Counted from the stretch's first letter, positions 26,039 through 37,000 are shown. The stretch is 64,000 nucleotides of DNA from Flavobacterium arcticum (GCF_003344925.1 NZ_CP031188.1:1362501-1426500), one strand, 5' to 3'. Numbers and translations are program-made. The notes: generated by a model not told the origin, from the letters alone.

Positions 26039-28213
26039 CTATTGTTTTATAATCCTGAAGTTAGCTTCTTTAGTACCGTTAGCTATTTTAAAGAAGTAAA
26101 CTCCTTGTGCAAACGGTGCAATGTTAGTACTTGTGTTGTTGCTATTAGCTTTGTTGTGTAGTAGTAATTGTCCTGCTACATTGTATACCCAAACATCTGT
26201 AATGTTTTCTGCTGAGGTAATGTTTACAACATCGGTGGTAGGGTTAGGGTAATAACTAAAGTCGGAAAATGTATTGTCACTAACAGATGCAATGCCAGCG
26301 CATGTTACATCGGCGCTCCACCCTGTTCTTGTCAGGAAACTATCTGATGTAAAAACAAAAGTTAACGATCCGTCTTGGGCGGTAGACTCAAATGGTCCGG
26401 GGATGGTAGTACCACTAAATGTTCCTAGTAAGGGAGCGTTGGCTGTAGCACCATCATATACAGATAAGAAATCGAAATCGGCTTCTAAATCAAACTCGGT
26501 AAACGTAACAATAATGTTTGTATCCTCTGTAGGGATAAAAGTACGTGTTAGGGTTTCTCTGTTACTATAATTACCATCAATATCTCCTGTATCGGTAAAT
26601 GTTATGCCTAAACAATAATCGGTAGTAGTAGCAAACACCAGTTGGTCATTTGCTGGTGCTGTACTCTCTGGACATACTGGGCGCACAGAGAATTTGTAGT
26701 AGGTGTTAGGGTCTAGTGTTGTGGCTGTAAATGTGTTTTCGTCTACAGGTTGCCAGTTGGTAAATTCGCCATTAATATCGGCATAGGCTACTTCCCATGG
26801 ACCTTCGCTTTCATCAATCCATGTTATGGTTGCTGTGGTCTCTGTTACCTCGGTAATTGTATAAGTTGCTATAGTGTTTATACAGGTATTAATACAATCG
26901 GTGCTAAGGCAGGTTGAACTATTAACGTTGTCTAATATTCTTTGGGCAGGTTGCATACCAAACCCGTTGGCAAAGTTAATACCTACTTCAGGGACTAAGT
27001 GGCAGTAGCTCATTATTGTACCACCTTCTAATTCTGTAGGTATAATACTTTGTTCGCAATTACCCTCTACAAATCCTGCTGATGTACCACAACCGTCTAT
27101 GGCGGTATTGTTACCATTCCAGTAACAACCATGAGTGTGTGGTGAGCCTAAAAGGTGACCAAACTCGTGTGTTATAACTTGAACTGCCCAAGAGAAAAGT
27201 GGCACTTCTTGAAAGTTAAGACTATTAACGTCAGAGTAGCTGTAGTTTGAATTAGAGCATAAACCATCTATAGTGGCAGCTACACCACCAAGCCCTCCAG
27301 GGTCTATACCTACAAGTTGTCCTACATCGCCATCAAAAACGGGACGTATTTGGTTAAATTGATTAAGGTATTCAAAAGAGCTTTCGCCTTCATAAGGGTC
27401 TTGCTCTGTCCAGATGTAAAGTGATTTTAATGCTATTGTAATACCATCGTTGTCAAATAATGTTTGAACACTGTTAAACACTGATGTCATCCAGTTTATG
27501 GTAAACTCTTCGTCAGATTCGTTTTCAAGATAGATATCATTATCTATTTCAAAATACATCGTTACACAACGGTCGCTAAGTGTTCCTGCTGGACTTTGTG
27601 CTTCTCTTTTTTGTCCGCTAAATTGTGCTGCTTTAGGCTCTGGAGCATTACATTTAAATGTGTTTGAAATGTTTAAGTCAGCGTCAGAATAGATAATATA
27701 ATCAGTTAAGTTGCCTGTTTTGTGTAACTTTCCTATAACAAGGTTGTTAATGCTGCTTGATGATATTATTCCATTCATTTCGTCTTTAAAGAAGTTGAAT
27801 GATGTTACTGTAGTGGCGTCTCCTTTTATAATACCTCTATAATAAGCTCCTTTGTTAAAAGGAACGTCGTTTTGTTTGTCAGTATCGGTATGGAAGCCTT
27901 CGGCTAGGATGTCTACTCTATATAGTTGTACGGTAATAGTACCTTCACTATAAGGAATATCGAGTTCGATATTTTCATAATGATTGTTTGCAATGTTTTC
28001 AATAACACTCTTGTTTACGGTTGCTAATAGTGAGTTGTTTACCGTTTTTTGAATGGTATTATCTACTGGGGCAGTAGTAGCAATGAGTGGAGTGAATTTT
28101 ATGAACTGTGTCTTTTGAGAATTTAGAACTTCTATTTTTTGAGCTATTCTATTTTGTCCATAAAAACTTATAGCACTTAAGAAAAGTGCTATAATAAAAA
28201 TAATTTTTTTCAT
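26039..28213 (-). CDS. T9SS-secreted zinc metalloprotease with FnIII and CUB domains
   Basis: 724 residues. Signal peptide (ends 'AISFYGQ'), pro-region (~20-200), then a reprolysin/ADAM-like metzincin catalytic domain with 'THEFGHLLGSPHTHGC', the HExxHxxGxxH zinc site near residue 348. A Met-turn candidate is 'GTIMSYCHL'. A fibronectin type III domain follows (~445-530), a CUB-like domain ('FTDTGDIDGNYSNRETLTRTF' in part, 'DFDFLSVYDG') at ~535-640, and a type A T9SS tail ('FSYYPNPTTDVVNI' to 'ANFRIIKQ'). It is probably a surface or extracellular endopeptidase for protein breakdown. Monocistronic. Confidence 0.92.
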   Translation of the reverse strand: MKKIIFIIALFLSAISFYGQNRIAQKIEVLNSQKTQFIKFTPLIATTAPVDNTIQKTVNNSLLATVNKSVIENIANNHYENIELDIPYSEGTITVQLYRVDILAEGFHTDTDKQNDVPFNKGAYYRGIIKGDATTVTSFNFFKDEMNGIISSSSINNLVIGKLHKTGNLTDYIIYSDADLNISNTFKCNAPEPKAAQFSGQKREAQSPAGTLSDRCVTMYFEIDNDIYLENESDEEFTINWMTSVFNSVQTLFDNDGITIALKSLYIWTEQDPYEGESSFEYLNQFNQIRPVFDGDVGQLVGIDPGGLGGVAATIDGLCSNSNYSYSDVNSLNFQEVPLFSWAVQVITHEFGHLLGSPHTHGCYWNGNNTAIDGCGTSAGFVEGNCEQSIIPTELEGGTIMSYCHLVPEVGINFANGFGMQPAQRILDNVNSSTCLSTDCINTCINTIATYTITEVTETTATITWIDESEGPWEVAYADINGEFTNWQPVDENTFTATTLDPNTYYKFSVRPVCPESTAPANDQLVFATTTDYCLGITFTDTGDIDGNYSNRETLTRTFIPTEDTNIIVTFTEFDLEADFDFLSVYDGATANAPLLGTFSGTTIPGPFESTAQDGSLTFVFTSDSFLTRTGWSADVTCAGIASVSDNTFSDFSYYPNPTTDVVNITSAENITDVWVYNVAGQLLLHNKANSNNTSTNIAPFAQGVYFFKIANGTKEANFRIIKQ

Positions 28214-28250
28214 AAATCTTTTATGATATAACGTATTACAAAGCTTTTTA

Positions 28251-28910
28251 TTATAGATTTTTAAGATCTTTCATAACCTTAAAGGCAAGATCTATCTCTT
28301 CTTCGCTTACTAGTATTGTAAACTCGTAAGATGTAGATATTACTTCATTTACAATAATACCTTCCCATGCAAGTCTTTGAAATATATAGTAATATACACC
28401 TGGTGTAGATATATTGTCTTTAGGTAGTTTTATAGTGATAGAGGCAAGATTATCTGTGCGCTCTACCATTTTTTCATCAGCAAAAAGTGTATCTACAATA
28501 TCATTGACAGATGAACTCACAACAATGCTTGTTTCGTTCACACCGCGTGATGAGGTATAGAATACTTCAGGATTAGCAGTAATACGGTTTATTAATTCGA
28601 CATGTTTGTTTAACATAGTGTCAGATACCACAAAGGTATAATCAGTTAGTGAAGAGCGTACCGTAATTTCGCCTATAGATTTTAGTACTTTAACTATTTT
28701 ATGATTAAGGCGGAAGTCAAGATCTTCAGAGAGTCTCTTTAGCGACATAACTACTGCACCTTGTTTCACATCTTTACCCAATTCTAGTTCCAGTTCGGGC
28801 ATCATATTTCGTGCAAGTGAGGTAAGGTTGATAATACCTTGCGATAATGCGCTTAGCAAAAAAGGTTTAGTCTTTATGTAGTGTTCTACTACAGAAGAGA
28901 TTGTTTTCAT
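28251..28910 (-). CDS. ACT-domain protein (aspartate-kinase-like regulatory fragment)
   Basis: 219 residues. The N-terminal ~90 residues look like a winged-helix-like module ('HYIKTKPFLLSALSQGIIN', 'GAVVMSLKRLSEDL'). The C-terminal part resembles a pair of ACT domains ('TVRSSLTDYTFVVSD', 'NISTPGVYYYIFQRLAWEGI' with the G-x-x-x-x-x-x-x-L turn, 'NEVISTSYEFTILVSEEEID'). Relatives in Bacteroidetes are often labelled aspartate kinase although no kinase domain exists. It may sense an amino acid. A minus-strand -7 box (CAAATATA on plus, 28950-28957) and three GTTGTA hexamers (28921-28938) lie in its leader. Confidence 0.65.
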   Translation of the reverse strand: MKTISSVVEHYIKTKPFLLSALSQGIINLTSLARNMMPELELELGKDVKQGAVVMSLKRLSEDLDFRLNHKIVKVLKSIGEITVRSSLTDYTFVVSDTMLNKHVELINRITANPEVFYTSSRGVNETSIVVSSSVNDIVDTLFADEKMVERTDNLASITIKLPKDNISTPGVYYYIFQRLAWEGIIVNEVISTSYEFTILVSEEEIDLAFKVMKDLKNL

Positions 28911-28920
28911 ACGTTAATAA

Positions 28921-28939
28921 GTTGTAGTTGTAGTTGTAG
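28921..28939. repeat. three GTTGTA hexamers in a 5' leader
   Basis: A short microsatellite lying between the -7 box at 28950-28957 and the start of the minus-strand gene ending at 28910. On the RNA it reads as CAACTA repeats. The rest of 28911-29207 is AT-rich with no ORF. Confidence 0.5.
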
Positions 28940-29207
28940 TTTGTGTAAACAAATATACAAACTAAAACATTCTGTTAAATATTTAACAAACTAAAAATCA
29001 CAAAAATAATTTTGATTTTAAATTAATGCTGTTAAAGAAATACTGAGAATATCTTTTTTAAAACTTAAAAAGCAGGTATTTTTTTATTGTTTATCTAGTT
29101 TTTCGGGTTATATCATGATTATAATGTAATACTTAAATTATGTTTAAAACTAAACAACTGTTAATTTTTTAAACATAGTGTTTGTTTTTAATCTATTTTA
29201 TAGGTTT

Positions 29208-29567
29208 TTAAAAATAAAAGAATGCATTTTCAAGATGTTCCGTTTCAAACAGACCTTTGTTTTTATAAATAGCAATAATATCAAAACGCACTTCGACGTC
29301 TAGATCGTTTTGTGTTATATATTCATTTACTGCTTTTACCAATAGTTGTATTTTTTTGGGCTTTACAAAGTCTTGTGGTGACCCAAAATCTAGTGTAGAT
29401 CGTGTTTTTACCTCTATTATCGCCAGCACATCACCTTTTTTAGCAATAATATCAACCTCTGCTTTCTGGAAAACCCAATTAGTTTCTAATATTTCATATT
29501 CCTGCTTCCGCAGATAATCGGCTGCCATTTCTTCCCCTAGTTTCCCAAGTTCGTTATGCTCTGCCAT
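29208..29567 (-). CDS. yraN: YraN family (UPF0102) putative endonuclease
   Basis: 119 residues, the normal family length. It has the PD-(D/E)xK-like core: 'LGKLGEEMAADYLRKQEYEI', 'AEVDIIAKKGDVLAIIEVKTR' split at 'EVDIIA' and 'IIEVKTRS', then 'KKIQLLVKAVNEYI' and 'VRFDIIAIY'. These are Holliday-junction-resolvase-like folds of uncertain biological role. Its ATG overlaps the stop of the upstream LD-carboxypeptidase gene by one base (TAATG at 29565-29569), so it is the second gene of an operon. Confidence 0.92.
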   Translation of the reverse strand: MAEHNELGKLGEEMAADYLRKQEYEILETNWVFQKAEVDIIAKKGDVLAIIEVKTRSTLDFGSPQDFVKPKKIQLLVKAVNEYITQNDLDVEVRFDIIAIYKNKGLFETEHLENAFFYF

Positions 29568-30541
29568 TAGTCAAAAGTAACTTTTGTACCATTAGTGCTT
29601 ACATCAAGAGTAATTCCCTGCCCTAGTACTAAAGCGCGGTTATCGTGCATATGCCCTGCTGGGAAGTTAAAGCAGATAGGTATATTATAGTCTTTAGTAA
29701 TATCCTGAATAATCTCTAAAGCATCATGTCCCCATGGAATACTATTGTCGTTCATACTGGTCATACCGCCTATTATAATACCTTTTACATTTTCGAAATA
29801 ACCATTTCGTTTCAAGTTCATCATCATACGGTCTATATGGTATAAGTATTCGTCGAGGTCTTCAATAAAAAGTATTTTGTCTTTATACTCCACTTCCGAC
29901 CGCGACCCAATGATACTATACAATACTGAAAGGTTACCGCCAATAAGCTCGCCGTGTACTTTTCCTGCTTTGTTAAACTTATGGGGTTCTATACTGTAGC
30001 TTATCTTCTCTCCAAATAATGCTTTACGAAAACTCTCAATAGCTTCGGGTGTAGCACGCGATACGCTAATACACATTATAGCATGTAGTGTTGCAATATT
30101 CATATTGTTAATATGGCTGTGCAGCACAGTAGCATCACTAAAGCCGATAAACCATTTTGGGTTTTTCTTAAAGTTGGTAAAATCTACCCTATCCACCATA
30201 CGCACTGTACCATATCCACCTTTAGCACACCATATTGCCTTAATAGATGGGTTATCTATCATGTTCTGGAAGTCAGTAGCACGTTGCCAGTCGGCTCCAG
30301 CAAGCTGGTTGTTATTGTCTAGTCCTATAGTTTTGCCAGTAACTACATTTAGTCCCCAGCTTTCCAGTAGCTTTATAGCAGGTTGTAACGGTGCAAGATC
30401 TATTTTTCGTGCTGTGGCAAGTATTGCCACGGTATCTCCTTTTTGTAAGTACGGTGGTGTTTTCATAATATTTTGTGCGTATAGCAGGGTTGAAAAAAAT
30501 AAAGCAAACAGTAATGTCAATAATCGTTTAATCCGTAGCAT
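29567..30541 (-). CDS. exported LD-carboxypeptidase (peptidase family S66)
   Basis: 324 residues from the ATG at 30541. A minus-strand -7 box (CAAACTTA on plus, 30562-30569) lies between this and the longer alternative start at 30589, excluding the latter. A signal peptide (ends 'STLLYAQ') precedes 'PPYLQKGDTVAILATARK'. The S66 triad is visible: Ser in 'WFIGFSDATVLHSHI', Glu in 'FIEDLDEYLYHIDRMM' and His in 'PAGHMHDNRALVLG'. It trims the terminal D-Ala from tetrapeptides of murein in the periplasm, or acts like MccF on peptide amides. Overlaps yraN by one base. Confidence 0.9.
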   Translation of the reverse strand: MLRIKRLLTLLFALFFSTLLYAQNIMKTPPYLQKGDTVAILATARKIDLAPLQPAIKLLESWGLNVVTGKTIGLDNNNQLAGADWQRATDFQNMIDNPSIKAIWCAKGGYGTVRMVDRVDFTNFKKNPKWFIGFSDATVLHSHINNMNIATLHAIMCISVSRATPEAIESFRKALFGEKISYSIEPHKFNKAGKVHGELIGGNLSVLYSIIGSRSEVEYKDKILFIEDLDEYLYHIDRMMMNLKRNGYFENVKGIIIGGMTSMNDNSIPWGHDALEIIQDITKDYNIPICFNFPAGHMHDNRALVLGQGITLDVSTNGTKVTFD

Positions 30542-30678
30542 TCGTTCCTGTTTTGGTATAGCAAACTTAATGAAAAAATGGAACAACAATAATGATGATA
30601 TAATTTACTTAATACCTTCATGACACATATCTATATAAACTTTCTAACATTCAATTTTACGACTTTCTAACTATGTCG

Positions 30679-30686
30679 TACATTTG
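30679..30686 (+). promoter_or_regulatory. -7 box of metG
   Basis: TACATTTG fits TAnnTTTG, 26 bp before the metG ATG, predicting a ~20-nt leader. Confidence 0.5.
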
Positions 30687-30711
30687 TGTTTAAATTTCAA
30701 TTTTTTTTCCG

Positions 30712-32772
30712 ATGATACAAGATCCAAAACGATATACCATTACAGCAGCGTTGCCATATACTAATGGTCCCATACATATAGGTCACCTTGCAGGGGTATA
30801 TGTTCCTGCCGATATTTACTCTCGTTTCTTGAGGTTACAACAAAAAGATGTAGCTTTTATATGTGGTAGTGACGAGCACGGTGCTGCTATACCTATGAAA
30901 GCTAAAAAGGAGGGTATTACTCCACAAGAAGTAATTGATAAATATAATGGTATCATCAAGCAGTCGTTTTTAGATTTCGGGATATCATTCGATAACTATT
31001 CTCGTACGTCTTCAAAAATTCATCATGATACGGCATCGGAGTTTTTTAAAAAACTATATAATGATGGCAAGTTCATAGAAGAAGTAACGGAACAGCTGTA
31101 TGATGAAGAAGCTAACCAATTTCTTGCTGATAGGTTTGTGATGGGTACTTGCCCAAAATGTGGTAACGAAGAGGCGTATGGCGATCAATGTGAAAAATGT
31201 GGTTCGTCGTTAAATGCTACTGACTTAATTAATCCAAAATCGACAATAACAGGTTCTATTCCTATTACAAGGAGTACAAAACATTGGTTTTTACCATTAG
31301 ACCAATATGATACTTTTCTGCGTGAGTGGATATTAGAAGGTCATAAAAACGACTGGAAGCCTAATGTATTTGGTCAGGTAAAATCATGGTTAGACGATGG
31401 GTTAAAACCCCGTGCTGTAACCCGTGATCTTGATTGGGGTATATCAGTCCCTGTAGAAGGGGCAGAGGGAAAAGTGCTTTATGTGTGGTTTGATGCGCCT
31501 ATTGGCTATATATCTTCTACTAAAGAGTGGGCAGAGCGCGAAGGTAAAGACTGGGAACCTTACTGGAAAAGTGATGACACTAAATTAGTACATTTTATAG
31601 GAAAAGATAATATTGTTTTTCATTGTATTATCTTTCCTGCGATGCTTAAAGCAGAGGGCAGTTATATATTACCAGATAATGTACCTGCTAATGAGTTTTT
31701 AAATCTTGAGGGTAACAAGTTGTCTACGTCTAAAAACTGGGCAGTTTGGTTACACGAGTATTTAGAAGATTTCCCAGAGCAGCAAGATGTATTGCGTTAT
31801 GCATTGACATCAAATGCGCCAGAATCTAAGGATAATGACTTTACTTGGAAAGATTTCCAAGCGCGTAATAATAATGAGTTAGTTGCTATATTCGGAAACT
31901 TTATCAATAGGGTAGTGGTACTTACTAATAAGTATTATGAAGGTGTAGTGCCGCAACCAAACGATTTTAGTAATGTAGACGAAGCTACACTTGCCGAAAT
32001 GCATGCTTACCCTGCTGTTATAGCAAGCTCTATAGAACGTTATCGTTTTAGAGAAGCCCTTAGTGAACTCATGAACCTTGCGCGATTGGGTAATAAATAT
32101 CTTGCTGATGAAGAGCCTTGGAAGGTGATTAAAGAAAACCCAGAAAGGGTAAAAACACAAATGTATGTAGCATTGCAAATAGCTATAGCATTAGCAGTGC
32201 TTAGTGAGCCATTTTTACCATTTACATCTAGTAAATTAAAAGATATATTAAAACTAGATGGTGGTTTGCAGTGGGGTGATGTAACCTCTAAAGAGGTGCT
32301 TATCGCAGCAGAGCATACTATAGGAAAGGCAGAGCTATTGTTTGCTAAAATAGAAGACGAGGCAATACAAAAGCAAATAGATAAACTAGAGGCTACAAAA
32401 ACGGCTAATGCTGCCGAAAACAAAAAGGCAGAGCCTCAAAAAGAGCTTGCTACTTTTGAGGATTTCTCTAAAATGGATATTCGTACAGGTACTATACTAG
32501 AGGCAGAAAAAATGCCAAAAGCTAAGAAGCTACTTGTGCTCAAAGTAGACACGGGTATTGATGTACGTACTATAGTGAGTGGTATTGCAGAGAGTTTTAA
32601 ACCAGAAGATATAATTGGCAAGCGTGTTACAGTATTAGTTAATCTTGCGTCAAGAAAACTACGTGGTGTGGAGAGTGAAGGAATGATATTAATGACAGAG
32701 GATAGAGAAGGGCAGTTAGTATTTGTAAACCCTGATACTGATAATGTAGCAAATGGTGAGGTAATTAGCTAA
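30712..32772 (+). CDS. metG: methionyl-tRNA synthetase with C-terminal tRNA-binding domain
   Basis: 686 residues. Class I signatures: '[14 protein letters not shown]' (HIGH) and '[10 protein letters not shown]' (KMSKS form KLSTS, 336-340). The zinc knuckle '[18 protein letters not shown]' is a four-cysteine type. After the anticodon-binding helices, an Ala/Lys-rich linker (about 560-580) leads to an EMAPII/Trbp111-like OB-fold ('[18 protein letters not shown]', '[14 protein letters not shown]'), which improves tRNA binding and allows dimerisation. It charges initiator and elongator tRNA-Met. A single-copy housekeeping gene with its own promoter and terminator. Confidence 0.96.
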   Translation: MIQDPKRYTITAALPYTNGPIHIGHLAGVYVPADIYSRFLRLQQKDVAFICGSDEHGAAIPMKAKKEGITPQEVIDKYNGIIKQSFLDFGISFDNYSRTSSKIHHDTASEFFKKLYNDGKFIEEVTEQLYDEEANQFLADRFVMGTCPKCGNEEAYGDQCEKCGSSLNATDLINPKSTITGSIPITRSTKHWFLPLDQYDTFLREWILEGHKNDWKPNVFGQVKSWLDDGLKPRAVTRDLDWGISVPVEGAEGKVLYVWFDAPIGYISSTKEWAEREGKDWEPYWKSDDTKLVHFIGKDNIVFHCIIFPAMLKAEGSYILPDNVPANEFLNLEGNKLSTSKNWAVWLHEYLEDFPEQQDVLRYALTSNAPESKDNDFTWKDFQARNNNELVAIFGNFINRVVVLTNKYYEGVVPQPNDFSNVDEATLAEMHAYPAVIASSIERYRFREALSELMNLARLGNKYLADEEPWKVIKENPERVKTQMYVALQIAIALAVLSEPFLPFTSSKLKDILKLDGGLQWGDVTSKEVLIAAEHTIGKAELLFAKIEDEAIQKQIDKLEATKTANAAENKKAEPQKELATFEDFSKMDIRTGTILEAEKMPKAKKLLVLKVDTGIDVRTIVSGIAESFKPEDIIGKRVTVLVNLASRKLRGVESEGMILMTEDREGQLVFVNPDTDNVANGEVIS

Positions 32773-32835
32773 TATTGATAAATACTACTGTATAGCTATC
32801 AGGTTAACTGATAATTAAATTTTAAAATAAATAAT

Positions 32836-32881
32836 AAAAACAGTCAAACTGAGAATTTCTGAGTGTGGCTGTTTTTGTTTT
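32836..32881 (+). terminator. terminator of metG
   Basis: AAAAACAG (32836-32843) pairs with CTGTTTTT (32869-32876) around an inner region that can pair further; T-rich sequence follows. It lies just before the next start at 32895. Confidence 0.6.
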
Positions 32882-32894
32882 TACTACACTTACA

Positions 32895-33527
32895 ATGAAA
32901 AATAAACTTGATCTTGAAAACTGGTCGCGCCGTGAACACTTTGAATTTTTTAGGAAATTTGAAGAACCTTTCTTTGGTATTGTTGCTGATGTAGATGTGA
33001 CTAAAGCTTATGCTACTGCAAAAAGCGCTAAAACTTCTTTTTTTCTGTATTACCTGCATAAAGTTGCTGCTGCTGTTAATGGGGTAGAAGCGTTTAGATA
33101 TCGTATTGCAGGTGATGAGGTCGTTGTGTATGACAAGATTGATGTTTCGGCAACACTAACGCGAGATGATAATACCTTTGGCTTTTCACTAATGGAATTT
33201 CATAAAAGCTTTAATGAATTTGAAGCAAGTGCGAAAAAAGAGATTGAGCGAGTGCGTACTACTCCAGGGTTGTTTACGAGAGCATTTGAGGTAGACAATA
33301 TCATTCATTTTTCGGCAGTACCTTGGGTTAACTTTACTTCGTTGTCGCACGCACGTAGTTTTACACTAGCTGATAGTTGTCCGAAGATATCTGTAGGTAA
33401 AATGGTTGAAAATAATGGGTATAAAATAATGCCAGTATCTGTACACGTGCATCATGGATTGATGGACGGTTATCATGTAGGGTTATTCTTTGACTTGTTG
33501 CAAGAGAAACTTAATGAGAATTTATAA
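32895..33527 (+). CDS. chloramphenicol acetyltransferase-like acyltransferase
   Basis: 210 residues from the ATG at 32895; the earlier ATG at 32865 lies within the metG terminator. The CAT fold is clear: 'LENWSRREHFEFFRKFEEPFF' opening in two parts ('WSRREHFEFF', 'F-EPFFG'), 'SFFLYYLHKVAAAVN' and the catalytic 'HVHHGLMDGYHVG' with the active His near residue 187. Type A CAT enzymes acetylate chloramphenicol with acetyl-CoA, but many chromosomal Bacteroidetes homologues of this length are of unknown specificity. No mobile element flanks it and its composition matches the neighbours. I would not predict resistance from sequence alone. Confidence 0.85.
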   Translation: MKNKLDLENWSRREHFEFFRKFEEPFFGIVADVDVTKAYATAKSAKTSFFLYYLHKVAAAVNGVEAFRYRIAGDEVVVYDKIDVSATLTRDDNTFGFSLMEFHKSFNEFEASAKKEIERVRTTPGLFTRAFEVDNIIHFSAVPWVNFTSLSHARSFTLADSCPKISVGKMVENNGYKIMPVSVHVHHGLMDGYHVGLFFDLLQEKLNENL

Positions 33528-33559
33528 TCTTAAGATTTGTTATAAATGCGTATCTCCTA

Positions 33560-33747
33560 AAAAGTAAGAACCCCGGTTTGCACCGGGGATCCATCCAACT
33601 AAAAAATTACTAAACAATTACGATAGACTAATCCACCATAATTTTCTTCGAAATTATTAAAAGGACTTACTAAACGCCTTTATAATAATTACCTTTTGTG
33701 CTGTATAAAATCAGTACTTGAGAATTCGGTTTTCTAATCGTTCAATT
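33560..33747 (-). ncRNA. structured RNA element A (with predicted promoter)
   Basis: On the minus strand, a -7 box TATATTTG (33754-33761) predicts a start near 33747. Near the 3' end are three parts shared with element B: a weak hairpin (33634-33643 with 33616-33625, several G-U pairs), a 24-nt segment identical in both elements (33592-33615, starting GTTTAGTAATTT), and a GC hairpin (33582-33588 with 33571-33577) followed by TTCTTACTTTTT. No ORF. The two hairpins differ in sequence from element B but keep pairing. Confidence 0.6.
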
Positions 33748-33753
33748 ATATAG

Positions 33754-33761
33754 CAAATATA
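33754..33761 (-). promoter_or_regulatory. -7 box of RNA element A
   Basis: Plus strand CAAATATA, i.e. TATATTTG on the minus strand, a perfect TAnnTTTG. No -33 TTG at canonical spacing. Confidence 0.45.
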
Positions 33762-33825
33762 CTACTACTTTTTGTAAAAAGATGTATTATGCTGTAAAAA
33801 AAACTATTTATTTTTTGTTAGGTTT

Positions 33826-33916
33826 TAAAAATGTAAAATCCCCCAACAGCAGTGCTATTGGGGGACCTTACATCCAACTAAAAAATTACTAAACTATAAC
33901 GACCTGTAGTCATTAT
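33826..33916 (-). ncRNA. structured RNA element B
   Basis: Minus strand. Hairpin (33909-33916 with 33896-33903, 8 bp with one G-U), the identical 24-nt segment (33871-33894), then a hairpin CCCCCAA/TTGGGGG (33858-33864 with 33840-33846) and a T-rich end (ATTTTACATTTTT). It lies downstream of the gene ending at 34046 and may be part of that gene's 3' untranslated region, since I see no -7 box of its own. Confidence 0.55.
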
Positions 33917-33977
33917 AATTATTGTAAAAGCTTTTGTTTTTAAGAATAAAAGGCTTCTAAAAAACTTCTTTTAATAA

Positions 33978-34004
33978 CCTCCAGTTTTTTTGCAAAACTG
34001 GAGG
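33978..34004 (-). terminator. hairpin after the beta-helix protein gene
   Basis: An 11-bp perfect stem (33994-34004 with 33978-33988, CCTCCAGTTTT). The T-tract after it on the minus strand is weak (TTATT), so readthrough into element B is plausible. Confidence 0.5.
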
Positions 34005-34045
34005 CTTACCCCAAATAATTACTATTTTATTGATAAACCTTAGTT

Positions 34046-37000
34046 TTAGTTTATCATTATTTTTTTAGAAACAACTTGGTTGTTCTCAAGAGTTATCATT
34101 ACGATAGCTACTTGTTGTTGAGTATTTACTGTTGTAGTGAACTCAGTGTTATCTACTTTTGCGTTTTGGTATAAAACTTTTCCAAGTAAATCATAAATTA
34201 CTACAGACTCTATGTTTTGTGGAGCATTTATAGAAAGCTCTTTATTGTTTTGGTAAACTACTACATCATCTTTAGTAAACTGAGGTGTCTCTGTACCAAG
34301 TGTTTCAATACTATAGATAACTTCAAATCTGTTTTCGAATATACCTATTTCAGAATCAAATGTATAGTTTCCGTTTGCTAGGTTGTAAGTAGTGTTAGTA
34401 AACTTATCTACAAGGTATATAGCTTGTCCTTCTTCAAACAGTCCATCCATATGGTCTATTGTAAAGCTAAATGTACCAGCTATTTCAGTGTTAAATCCTA
34501 CTTTTATAACATCAGTTGCTGTAAAAGTAGCTCTTGATTGTATAGATAGTTTTAGGTTTTCTTCTTCTTCAGTTGCAGCATCTATTATTGTATATAAACT
34601 AACATCACCATCAAGAAAAGCTTTTCCGTCATATCCTTTATCATAATCATTTGTAGCTAGGGCTGAGTGTGCAACAAGCATTTGAGTGAATACTGTTTCA
34701 TCTTCAGTAACTACATTTAGCCAGTAACGGTTAGTTTGGTTAGTAGTATCTTGTTGTTCTGCTGTGTTCTCGCTACGGAAAAAGTTATTATAGTTAACAG
34801 TTTCACGCATATTGTTACTAAATACAAGATCGTTATCATTTAGTGCTCTTACAAAGAAACCTTGTCCTGTGTTTAAGACACCACCTTCTACTGTATCAAA
34901 AGGATCACCTATTAATTCGTTACCATCATTTCCGTTTTCACCACCACCACCAGGGGCGTTATTAGCAACAAATCCCATTTTGTTAATAGTACAGTATGTA
35001 GTTTTTGTTGGGTCATTTGTTTTTCTCCATACCCATATAGTACCATCAATATTATCAATGTTAGCATCTATAAATTTATTAACATTTATTGGTGACGCAT
35101 ATGGATTACCTACTATGTTGTAGCTCTGCTCACCATTAGTATACTCCAATGTACGTCTAATTGTACCATTGTTAGGTGTTCCTACAAATGCTCCTTCATA
35201 TACACTTGGGTCAGTAGCAGAGTGGTTGTTGGCTACACGTATAAGATATCCTTTTGCTGTTTCAAATTCTGTGCTTGCAGGATCTGCTATTGCATTGTAA
35301 ATATTACTTTCAGTATTAAATTTATAAAAACGATTTGTTAACGTTTGTGGCGAAAAGTCAAGTAATGTTTGTGTGCCTGTTACTGGAGATGACCATATAG
35401 TGTAGTCAAGACGTTTTATCATAGAACTGTTTCTTTTCACAGTAACAATTCCTTCGTTTTTTGTATTCTCAATTTGTATAAGGTTAGAACTGCTCTCAAA
35501 AGTAAGTGTAGAACCTTCTTCAATGTTTACACTATGTGTTACTATTGCGTTAGCATTGTTTTCAAAAATTACATTTGCACCGTCTATTACAAATATAGAG
35601 CAAGCATATAGTGCATAACCATCCTGAGTATAATCTCCTGTGAAGATAACATCTGTTGTTGCTGTAGGTTCTCCACCTATCCATTCTGTACCATTCCATG
35701 TAACACTTGTGTCACAATATATGCCTTCTCCTGCACCAGCTGTTGGCATTTGTATTGCTCCAAACTCATCAGCACCCATATCAGGAGCAGTAGTGTTACG
35801 CAATTGTCCATCCATATCTTTAGTAACATCTGCTATAGGTGTACCTAGGTTATTAAGAGCGTCATTATCGTTACTCGCAAGATGTAAATCTTTAGCTGAT
35901 ACAAATGCAGGTAATTCGTTTATAGAGTTTGCATCTTTTCCAGTAAACGATTGCCATCCTGAAAGTGTTGTTTGGTAATCAGGATTGTTTGACCAGTCAG
36001 TAGAACCTGCTGATGAGATAAATCCAATTTTATCGTTTGAATAATAATTGTTGTAATCTAAGTGACTAAAAAGACTGTTTATATCATTTAATGATTTGTT
36101 TACAAGTATTGCTGTTCTTCTTGTTCCTGTAGTTTGGTTGTTTACAAAAATATTATTTCTTACATCAAGAGAACCATTAACATCTGAGTGTACATATAGA
36201 GCAGCTGTATATCCGTTGTTAGGTTGGTTTGTGTTAAGTACTATAGTGTTGTGGTATATTTTGTAACCTCCACCTGAATGTACATTAATACCATGTCCAT
36301 TTTCATCAGCAGTAGTATTACCTTTTGCAATAACATTTAATATAGTGTTATTAGCTACAAGTATATTGGCATTATTGTTTGTAGAGGCGAGTGTTATCCC
36401 TGCAAATGTATATTGATCAGTAGTTGTTCTAGTAAGATCACGCATTGTATTTTTAAGGATATAACCATCTGTAGAGTTATTAGCAACATGTATCCCTGCA
36501 GATCTTAAATCTCCAGCATTAGTATCGCGGTACAAGTTGTATATATAATTTTCAGTATATTCAAACCCGTTAACGTTAGATAAATAAGCAGGATATATAA
36601 TAGTTTCAGTATTGTTTTCAGAACCTAAATCATTTTGATGTATTACAACGTTAGTTGTACGAGTACTTGCGTTACCTTCAACATAAACACCTTGCTTTAC
36701 ATTCATAAAGTTGTTGCCTAATACGGTTAGGTTTGTATTATCTGCTGTAGCTGTATTGAATGAGTAAGAGTCATTACTTCCAGAAAAAACACCTATACAT
36801 AAATTACTACCGCTGTTCTTGTATTCTTGTCTAATATTACAATACTTCACAGTATTATTAGTAGCGCCATTTGAACCGTTTGAAGTAATAGATAATACTG
36901 AACGATTATTGTAGTCTATATTACTCTTGTTTTTGATAGTAAGATTTCTTGTGCTTCCTTCAACTTCGTTGCTACCATCAAAAATAATGTTATCTGCACC

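Noticed and set aside
32895..33527. Acquired chloramphenicol-resistance gene
   Set aside because: No mobile element nearby and base composition like the neighbours; chromosomal CAT-like proteins often have other roles.
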